A DNA stretch of 64,000 nucleotides from Flavobacterium fluviatile. Lineage in GTDB: Bacteria > Bacteroidota > Bacteroidia > Flavobacteriales > Flavobacteriaceae. The position numbers and the translations under genes are program-made. Where the stretch lies: NCBI RefSeq assembly GCF_010645065.1, contig NZ_JAADZW010000004.1:141087-205086 (forward strand), given 5' to 3'. Under the pieces are notes generated by a model. That model searched no databases. It saw nothing but the letters and a program-made list of their open reading frames with translations, and was not told the origin of the DNA. The stretch's first letter is position 1. Each line of letters starts with the position of its first letter. Positions 53,249 through 62,900 of this stretch are shown one piece after another.

Positions 53249-56200
53249 ATGAAGAAATTTTTACTATTCTTAACTTTATTTTACGGTACATCCCAATTAC
53301 TCTATTCTCAGGATACTAATGAGAATGGAGTTGTTTCGTTTTCATTACCTATTCGAAATTCACTAAAATTTAATAGATACTTAATTAACCCTACATTCAG
53401 TTTTGTACGTGAGCAAAACCCAATGATAAGTTTTTATAATAAAAGACAATACATACAATTTGATGATGCTCCAAACACTTATCTTTTCAATTATTCAGGA
53501 CGTTTGAAAGAAAATGATGGGTATGCGATAGGTTTATTCCAGCAAAACTATGGTTTAATGACTGTTTTTGGCGGAGTTTTTAATTTTGCGCACAATATTG
53601 TTTTACAGGAGGACAGCAATTTAACTTTTGGATTAAATGTGGGAGCTTATCAAAGTGGTTTAGACAAAGGAAAAATAATTTCTGATGATCCAATAGAGGG
53701 AGATTATCCATCAAATACCTTATTAACTGTAAATCCCGGAATTAATTACGGAACAGCTTTTCTTGATTTTGGATTGTCAATGAACAATTTATTTCTCTAT
53801 AATTTTGGTTCGGGAATTATAAAAGACGATCCTGAAAAGGCTATACAATTGCATGCGATGTATACTGGCTATATCGACAGCTACGGCTTTTTTGACCAAA
53901 GTAAATTTTCCGGTATTGTAAAAACAGAAATTAAAAAGGACAATACCATAATTTCAGGACTCGCTATGCTTACTATTCCACAAGGAATCTGGGCACAGGC
54001 GGGTTATAATACGTTATATGGAGTTTCAGCAGGTTTGGGACTTAACATAACACCTAACATTGCTATAGAATATAATTATGAAAGAGGTTTCGGTAATTTT
54101 ACTAATCTTGGCTCCTCTCATGAATTTGTAATTGCTTATAAATTTAAAAACACCAATTATTATTATGGAGACGATGAAGAAGGCTCTCTGATAGATACTT
54201 CTAAACCAAAACCAGTAATAGCTAAAAAATCAACAGCTCCTATTACAAGAGTTGATGGAGCAACAAAAGCAAAATTAGCTGCAGATGCAAAAGCCAAAGC
54301 CGATGCTGAAGCATTACAGGCAAGATTAGCAGCAGCTGAAAAAGTTAAGGCAGATGCCGAGGCTGCAAGAGCAAAATTAGCTGCAGATGCCAAAGCAAAA
54401 GCTGATGCCGAAGCATTAAAAATTAAATTAGCGGCAGATGCAAAAGTAAATGCTGATGCTGAAGCAACAAAAGCAAAATTAGCAGCAGATGCCAAAGCCA
54501 AAGCTGATGCCGAAGCATTAAAAATTAAATTAGCAGCAGATGCCAAAGCTAAGGCTGATGCTGAAGCAATAAAAGCAAAATTATTAGCTGATGCCAAAGC
54601 CAAAGCTGATGCTGAGGAAGCAAAACGTAAAGCAGAAGCAAAAGCAAAAGCTGAGGCTGCAGATTTACAATCGATTATAGCAGCAGATGCCAAAGCAAAA
54701 GCAGATTCAGATGCTTTACAAGCAAGATTAGCTGCAGAAGCTAAAGCAAAAGCTGCTGCAGAAGCAAAAACAAAAGCGGCAAAAGATGCTGCGATTAAAG
54801 CTAAAGCAGCTGCAGATGCAAAAGCCAGAACAGCAGCATTAGCAGCAGAAAAGGAAAGATTAGCAGCAGAAGCGAAAGTAAAAGCTGATGCAGAAGCGAG
54901 ACAAGCCAGAATTGCAGCCGAAGCCAAAGCGAAAGCTGATGCAGAAGCTTTGCAGGCAAAACTTGCAGCAGAAGCTAAAGCAAAAGCCGATGCTGAAGCA
55001 CTTAAAATAAAATTAGAAGCAGAAGCCAAAGCGAAAGCTGATGCAGAAGCCCTTCAGGTAAAATTAGCTGCCGAAGCTAAAGCTAAAGCGGATATGGAAG
55101 CCTTACAAGCAAAATTACTTGCAGATGCTAAAGTCAAAGCTGATGCAGAAGCTACTAATAGAGCTAAAGCAGAAGAAGAAGCGAAAAAATTGAAATTAGC
55201 TGAAGAAGCCAAAGCCGATGCAGAAGCATTACAGGCAAAACTTGCAGCAGAAGCTAAAGCCAAAGCGGATGCAGAAGCTCTTCAGGCAAAACTTGCAGCC
55301 GAAGCCAAAGCCAAAGCCGATGCAGAAGCACTACAGGCAAAACTTGCAGCAGAAGCTAAAGCGAAAGCTGATGCAGAAGCACTACAGGCAAAACTTGCAG
55401 CAGAAGCTAAAGCGAAAGCTGATGCAGAAGCCCTTCAGGCAAAATTAGCTGCCGAAGCCAAAGCCAAAGCGGATGCAGAAGCTCTTCAGGCAAAATTAGC
55501 AGCCGAAGCTAAAGCGAAAGCTGATGCAGAAGCGCTACAGGCAAAACTAGCAGCGGAAACTAAAGCGAAAGCTGATGCAGAAGCCCTTCAGGCAAAATTA
55601 GCAGCGGAAGCTAAAGCGAAAGCTGATGTAGAAGCGCTACAGGCAAAATTAGCTGCCGAAACCAAAGCCAAAGCGGATGCAGAAGCCCTTCAGGCAAAAT
55701 TAGCAGCGGAAGCTAAAGCGAAAGCTGATGCAGAAGCGCTACAGGCAAAACTAGCAGCGGAAGCTAAAGCGAAAGCTGATGCAGAAGCCCTTCAGGCAAA
55801 ATTAGCAGCGGAAGCTAAAGCGAAAGCGGATGCAGAAGCGCTACAGGCAAAACTTGCAGCAGAAGCTAAAGCGAAAGCGGATGCAGAAGCCCTTCAAGCA
55901 AAATTAGCTGCCGAAGCTAAAGCCAAAGCGGATGCAGAAGCATTAGCCGCAGCAGCTCAAAAAGATGAAACTGCCAAAGAGTTGGATAACTTAACTCAAA
56001 TAGTTGAAAATTCAGGTAAAGCCCAATCAGAGTTAATTGCTCAGTTTAATGCTACTGTTTCAAATAAGCAAAAAGACCTGAATGATATGAAGGAAGAAAA
56101 TGATTTGAGCGAAAAAGGAATTTATAAAGAACCAAAACCATTTAAGAGTGTCAGCGCTGAGAATGCTCAGATAGAATCCCTGAAAATTCAAATAGCTGAT

Positions 56201-56830
56201 GCAAACAGGGCTCAAAAAGATGCGATAGCTAATTTGACAAATTTATATAACGAAAGACTTAAAAAATTTCCAAATAAAAATGATGCTTTAAACAGGGCTT
56301 ATTTAGAAAAAATAAATGAATTGAAAGCCGCGCAATTAAAGGCAGAGCAAGATAATATAGCTTTAATTGCAAATTTAGAGCGTATTAAAACAGAAACAGA
56401 AATTGAGAAAAAACGTAGAATTAAACGTGCGGCTTATGAAAATGATGAAGGAAGATATGCACAGGATCTTGCTGCTCTTAAACGCATTAAAGAAACAACA
56501 AAAGTAAGCAGTACACCATTGACAGAAAGCGATTTTGATTTTGGTGAAGATCAGTCTAATATGCAGATTATTAAGAATATTAAAAATTCTGAGAGTGGTT
56601 ATTATCTAATTATTGCAGTTCATAACAGTGTTGAAAAACGAGACGAATTTTTAACCAAAGCTGTTGCTGCAGGACGTTCAGATGTTAATTTCTTTTACAG
56701 CGTGACGACAAGTAAATATTATATTTATTATGAAAAGCATGAAGATTTATCCGGAGCAACTAAGGCATTAGAAGCAAAAGGAAGCAAACCTTATAATAGC
56801 AAAATGGTTATTGTGAAGGTTGAAAATTAA
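53249..56830 (+). CDS. sprD: Gliding motility protein SprD: PorP/SprF-like barrel fused to an Ala/Lys-rich repeat
   Basis: A 1193-residue protein with a signal peptide (about 1-20). Residues about 25-297 form an outer-membrane PorP/SprF-like beta barrel (YLINPTFSFVREQNPMIS, SGRLKENDGYAIGLFQQ, FVIAYKF). Residues about 339-905 are an Ala/Lys/Glu/Asp-rich TolA-like coiled coil, near-identical 17-residue units at about 655-900. The last 80 residues (YYLIIAVHNSVEKRDEFL, VNFFYSVTTSKYYIYYE) resemble a SPOR-like domain. It starts one base after sprC and probably helps export or anchor SprB. Confidence 0.82.
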   Translation: MKKFLLFLTLFYGTSQLLYSQDTNENGVVSFSLPIRNSLKFNRYLINPTFSFVREQNPMISFYNKRQYIQFDDAPNTYLFNYSGRLKENDGYAIGLFQQNYGLMTVFGGVFNFAHNIVLQEDSNLTFGLNVGAYQSGLDKGKIISDDPIEGDYPSNTLLTVNPGINYGTAFLDFGLSMNNLFLYNFGSGIIKDDPEKAIQLHAMYTGYIDSYGFFDQSKFSGIVKTEIKKDNTIISGLAMLTIPQGIWAQAGYNTLYGVSAGLGLNITPNIAIEYNYERGFGNFTNLGSSHEFVIAYKFKNTNYYYGDDEEGSLIDTSKPKPVIAKKSTAPITRVDGATKAKLAADAKAKADAEALQARLAAAEKVKADAEAARAKLAADAKAKADAEALKIKLAADAKVNADAEATKAKLAADAKAKADAEALKIKLAADAKAKADAEAIKAKLLADAKAKADAEEAKRKAEAKAKAEAADLQSIIAADAKAKADSDALQARLAAEAKAKAAAEAKTKAAKDAAIKAKAAADAKARTAALAAEKERLAAEAKVKADAEARQARIAAEAKAKADAEALQAKLAAEAKAKADAEALKIKLEAEAKAKADAEALQVKLAAEAKAKADMEALQAKLLADAKVKADAEATNRAKAEEEAKKLKLAEEAKADAEALQAKLAAEAKAKADAEALQAKLAAEAKAKADAEALQAKLAAEAKAKADAEALQAKLAAEAKAKADAEALQAKLAAEAKAKADAEALQAKLAAEAKAKADAEALQAKLAAETKAKADAEALQAKLAAEAKAKADVEALQAKLAAETKAKADAEALQAKLAAEAKAKADAEALQAKLAAEAKAKADAEALQAKLAAEAKAKADAEALQAKLAAEAKAKADAEALQAKLAAEAKAKADAEALAAAAQKDETAKELDNLTQIVENSGKAQSELIAQFNATVSNKQKDLNDMKEENDLSEKGIYKEPKPFKSVSAENAQIESLKIQIADANRAQKDAIANLTNLYNERLKKFPNKNDALNRAYLEKINELKAAQLKAEQDNIALIANLERIKTETEIEKKRRIKRAAYENDEGRYAQDLAALKRIKETTKVSSTPLTESDFDFGEDQSNMQIIKNIKNSESGYYLIIAVHNSVEKRDEFLTKAVAAGRSDVNFFYSVTTSKYYIYYEKHEDLSGATKALEAKGSKPYNSKMVIVKVEN
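55213..55950 (+). repeat. 51-bp (17-residue) tandem repeat inside sprD
   Basis: About 14 nearly identical 51-bp units that encode ALQAKLAAEAKAKADAE. Differences are mostly silent (CTTCAG/CTACAG, GCAGCC/GCAGCG), plus A-to-T and A-to-V changes in three units. Such runs readily change copy number by recombination and are hard to assemble. Confidence 0.9.
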
Positions 56831-56972
56831 TAATAGAATCAAGAATTAAAAGAATGCTGTCCTTCTTAAAAATTAAGAGGACTAACAAAAATAAATATTT
56901 TTAAAGCGCCCAGACTTTATTTTCTAATGCCCCTTAGATTATAAAATGTAAGCCCCAAAAAAAGTAAATACC

Positions 56973-59900
56973 ATGAAAAACCCTACTACTTTTAAAAACG
57001 AAAAAGATGTAAATATTCTGATTTTAAAGCAATATCATCATTCTTTTATAATTACTTTGTTTTTGTTTTTAAGTTTTATAACTGCTAATGCACAATTAGG
57101 TAAAGCCTTTGCTCCAAGACTTTCTGGTGGAAACATAAAGGTAAAAGGAGATGTTGTTCTAATTGGGAATACTGTTGTAAACAGGGTCAGTACTGCACCA
57201 GTATTTTCTCCTTCAGCTCCTCAAAACGGAGTAACCTATACTGGTACAGTTACAAATTTAGGTACCCTTACTAGTGAAGCTAATGTTCCTTTTAACGGAA
57301 ACGGAAACAATAATGATTATTTTATTGAATATTCAGATATAGATAATGACGGTAGCACTTTTAGCTCTACTTCAGCAGATTTAATGATAAACAATTCTTG
57401 TAAAAAAATTGTTTTTGCCGGATTATACTGGTCAGCAATCTACCCATATGAAAGAAGTACTAATACCGGAACTAAATATGATGGTTCCAAACGAGTTGAA
57501 GACTGGAAAAATATCAAGTTTAAATTACCTGTTGGTGGATATCAGAATATTACTGCAGATGAAGTTATCTTTGATGGATATAACTATACAAATGTTCAAA
57601 ATTCATTTAAAGACTCACCATATGTATGTTTTAAAAATGTGACAACACTACTCCAGGGCTTAGCGAATGCTGACGGTACATATACTGTTGCAAATGTAAG
57701 AGCTTCCAGAGGTAAAAGAAATGGAGGGGGAGCAGGAGGCTGGACTTTAGTAGTGGTTTATGAAAGTCCTACATTATCAAGCAAGTTTATATCTGTTTTT
57801 GATGGTTATGCTGGTGTTAATCCTGATTCAGGTACGGGATACCTCCCATCTATTGATTTTCCTGTTAATGGTTTTCAAACATTACCTCTTGGCTTTCCAG
57901 TTAATGCTAAAATAGGGGTTGGAGCACTTGAAGGAGATAACCAGTTAACAGGAGATAGTTTTCAGATTAAGTCAAGTTCATTACCGGCTGCAACTCCTTT
58001 TACGAGGATTAGTGATGCGGTAAACCCAGATACAAATTTCTTTAATGCGACAATTTCAAACAATGGTGCGCATCTATTAAACAGAAATCCTAATAGTACT
58101 AATACTATGGGATTTGATATTGACAATGTTATTGTTCCTAATCCATCAAATAGTGTTATTCCAAATGAGGAAAATGCAGCAACTTTAAGATTAACAACAA
58201 ATGGGGATGGCTTTGGTGCTTTTGTAACGACCTTTGCAGTAGATATAATTGAACCTAAGATAACATTAACCAAAGAGGTTTTTGATTATTCTACAACTCC
58301 TCCAACCAACATGGGTAATAAGGATGTAACTTTAGGTAAGGAGTTAAATTATTTAATCGGGTTTCAAAATCAGGGTAATGATAATGCTACCAATTTTACG
58401 ATTACGGATATTTTACCAATTAATACAAAATTCAATTATCCTGCTGATATTGCTTCTTTACCACCTAACCTTGTAGTTAATGGTGTTACCTATAGAGTGA
58501 CTTATAGTTATGATGCTGCAACCCGTACGATTACATTTACAATTCCTAAAGAATATGTTGAAATAAATGATCCAAGGTATACTATTCGATTTAAAGTTAA
58601 AGTTGTAGAATCTTGTAGCGAGATTAGTGATGTTTGTTCTAATATTATTCAGAATACAGCATTATCAAATTATTCTGGAACTTATAATACCGGAACTTTT
58701 GGTGATAAAAGTTTAGATTCTTATACAAGTTGTAATATAGGTATTCCACAATCGACTAACTTCTTAGTAGATGTCGATGATTGTAAGTTTGAAAAAACTG
58801 AAACTTTATGTGGAACAAGTATCCAAATAAGAGCAGCCAACGGATACAGCAGTTATTCATGGTCGACAAGTCCAACAGGGACACCTGTAATAGGAACTGG
58901 TCAAACATTGACAGTTGTAAAAGAGGGTGTGTATTATGTAAAAAATACTGCACCAGCACCTTGTTTGTCAATAGAAGAAAAATTTACAGTATCGCTTCCA
59001 AACGGATTAATGGAAAATCCGGTATTGCCATACGCAAGAGCTCCATACGCAGGAAATATTACACAATGTCCTGATACGGGTAAATTTTTACCTAATTTGT
59101 TTTTATGTGGCGCAGCTGATTTTAGAGATATTAGAACCGGTATTTCAGCAACAGGAACATCAATTGTCTGGGAAAAACTTAATGAAGGCAGTTGTGCCGC
59201 TGTGACTAATGATAAATGTGCCAACGAGAATTTATCTTGTACCTGGACACAAGTGGCTACCGGACCAAATTACAAAGCAGATACAAAAGGACAATACCGT
59301 TTAACGATTAGATATCAAAATAATTGTTTCAATCAGTTTTATTTTAATGTTTATAAAAACGAATTAAATCCTACTGTAACTTATAATGACATATATTGTA
59401 ATACAACAGGCAGGATTACAGTAAATGGTGTACCTGCAGGATATCAGTACAGTTTATCCAGAAATGGTACCTATACAAACAGTAATACTTTTACAATAAA
59501 TTCTGCCGGGAATTATACAGTATATATAAAACAAACAGGTGTTACAACCAACCCATGTATATTTGAAGTTCCTGTTACTATTATTAACAGAAGATTAGAT
59601 GTCGAAACAATTGTAACTCATCCAGTATGTTTTGGGGATAAAGGAAGTATAAAAATCAACACATCAGGTGTAAGAGGACAGTATTATTATGAGCTTTTTA
59701 GAAATGGAACATCAGTTCAAAAAGTAGGTCCAGTTAGTAATGCAGACCACCTTTTTAATAATTTAGATTCAGGAGGTTATTCTTTCACAGTAAGAACAGA
59801 GGATGGATGTACCTATACTAATCATTACGTTGGTATAAACACTCCTGCCAGTGAAATAAAAGCAATACCATCCATTATAAAACCTTTGACTGATTGCGGA

Positions 59901-62900
59901 CCAGGAAAAATTCTGATAACAACAGATCCAAGTTGGAAAACGTACTCCTATTTTGTAAATGGCTCGACTACTTTTCAGAATTCAAAAGAAATTGATGCTC
60001 CAACAGCTGGCCTTTACACCATTAGGGTAGTTGAGGGTAACTGTGAAAAAACAGTTACAATTAATGTACCTGCAAATCCTAAACCAACTTATACAGTTTC
60101 TCATACCAACAGCAACTGTTATGATGATCCGGCAGAGATAAGAATTAATGTTACTGGTTCAACAGCTGGTTATACTATGGGTTATAGTATTAATAATGGA
60201 GGAACCTATCAAACTAGTCCGGTTTTTTCAAATTTAAATCCGGGTACTTATAACGTAAAAGTCAGATATAGTGTAACTTACCCTGTTTCCTACTATCCTT
60301 ATACAGAAACACAAGAGTGTTCAGATCCTTCTCAGGAGGTAATAATTACAGGACCAACTTCGTCAGTAACTGCTTCTGCAGGTGTTGCTGAATTAGCAGG
60401 TTGTGGACCTTTACAAGGGGGACAGCCTACAGGTTTACTAAGATTTACAAATGTTGAGGGTGGAACAGCACCTTATCAATATAGTTTTGATGGAGGTGCT
60501 ACCTGGCAAACTTCTCCACAAAAGTATGTTGTTTCTTCAACCGTACCCTATGATTTGCGTGTAAGAGACAATTTAGGATGTTTTTATAAAATTCCTTATA
60601 ATGTTATTTTAGATCCTAAACCAGAGGACCCTTCTGTTGATAATAATATTACACCTATATACAATTGTGATGGTTCTGCTACTGCTACCGTTGTAGTAAA
60701 TACACCTACGACAAATGGTGCGACCTATACTTATGAGTATTATATCAAAACAGGGTCTGCTGATCCGGTTCCTAATACTCCAATTACAAGTAATGTATTT
60801 GAAAATGTTCCTGCAGGTACACATACAGTAATTGTAAAATATAACGTGCAAACAGTTTCTACTTATAGTAATTTATTACAGGAAGATTTTGGAAGAGGTG
60901 CTGATACTCAATCACCGGGTATTAATTCTGCTTATTGCTGGGAAAAACAGGATGGTAATACTATGGCTTTTGCAACTTGTAGTCTCAATGATTGGCATCC
61001 ATGGTTAATGAATGATGGGGATTACGTAGTGACGAGTGCGTTACTACCTGATCATGGTCCTGATTTTAACTGGTGGTTACCAAAAGATCATACTGCGGTA
61101 TTAAATAATACTCCTCTTGTTACTGGTGGAAGGTTTTTGGCGGTAAATATTGGGGCTACTATTCCAATTGGAGCGGTTTTGTATAGCAAGCCAATTAATG
61201 ATGTAATTCCTAATCAGCCAATAAATGTGTCATTGTTTATGACTAATTTATTGAAAATTACAAATAATTTACCATCTCCTCAGCTAAGGGTACAATTAGT
61301 CAAAAATGGAACTGTGATTGCATCTCAGGCTATGCCAAGTATTCCGAGAGATGAGCAATGGCATTCAAGTACCGATTTAGCAGGCACTCTTTTGAACTTA
61401 AATCCAGGTGATAATACATCTTTAGATTTTCAAATTATATCAAACAGTCAGGTTGTTACAGGTAACGACCTGGCAATAGATGATATTTTAGTTTATCAGG
61501 TACCAAAAGCGTGTGGTAATGAAATTGAAGTGCCTGTAGTGGTGAATACAAATGGAGCATTTGCAGCTCCTGCACCAAGTACACAAAATGCAAGATGCAG
61601 CGGTCAAAATAACGGTAGCATTACTATTTCTGCATCTAATTTTAATACCACAACTGGTTTCTTTTATTCTATAAATAATGGTTCAACCTGGAATACTTCT
61701 ACCACATCACCGGTTGTTGTTTCTGGCTTAGCAGCCGGAACATATAAAGTCATTGTAAAAAATGATACGGCAGGAACATGTAGTTTTTCATTTGATTCAG
61801 TAATTAATAGCCCACAGGTAATTCTTATTGTTCAGGTAGATCAAACCGTGCCAACCTGTACAACAGGAGGAACTATTACAGTTACTACAGTTACAGGAGG
61901 TACAGGAAGTTATGAGTACCAACTGAGTAATTCTTCCGGAATTGTAACAGCATTCAACAATAATAAAACATTTAGTGATTTAGCAGCAGGTACTTATACT
62001 GTTCAGGTTAGAGATGCGAATGGTTGTTTGTCGCCTGCATCTGCTCCGATAACAATTACAAATCCAACTGCACCAACTGCAATGCTGGCTGCTTCAACAG
62101 ACTGGTGTTATACACCATCAAATCCTGCGACTTTTGTTGTTACCGCAAGTGGAGGAGTTGGTCCTTATACTTATAAATTAGACAGCAATACTCCGGTTAC
62201 TACTAATACATTTAATAATGTTGCCCCTGGAACGCATACTATTGTAGTAACAGACAGCAATAATTGTACGGCAACAATTTCAAACATTATAATTGAACCT
62301 CAATTGCAACTGAATGCGACATTATCTCAGGATTTAACATGTTTGGTTGATGGTTCTATTACTACAGCTGTATCGGGTGGTTATGGTGCACCTTATACTT
62401 ATACTGTATCCCGTAACGGAGGGACACCAACTAATGTTGCTTCTTTCCCATATACAGCTACTGTAGCAGGAAATTATGTATTTACGGTTACAGACAGTAA
62501 AGGTTGTACAGCAACAAGTAATACAATAGTTGTAACTCCAAAAACAACACCTGCATTCACAACAGTTAAAACTGATATTGAATGTAATAATGCAAATAAC
62601 GGAACAATAACTGTTACCGCTTCAAATGGAGCAACAACAGTTTATACTTATGCGATTAAGTTAAGTACTGCGGCTACTTATACTAATCAGTCAACTAATC
62701 AGTTTACAGGTTTGGCTGCGGGTACTTATAATATTAAGGTAATTGACAGTAAGGGATGTGAATCTGCTGTAAGGAATGTTACTATTATAAATCCAGGAGT
62801 AGTTACTGCTACGATTAGTGCTACTGAGTTAAAATGTAGTACATCAGGAACGGTTCCTGCTCTTGTTACAGTTACAGGTTCCGGAGGAACAGGACCATAT

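Noticed and set aside
54163..55263. Long open frames on the minus strand opposite sprD
   Set aside because: They are Ala/Ser-rich mirror frames caused by the repetitive Ala/Lys codons of sprD; no start context or promoter.
57409..60851. Short frames on both strands inside sprB
   Set aside because: All are shadows of the open sprB frame, which has a signal peptide and coherent Ig-like units.
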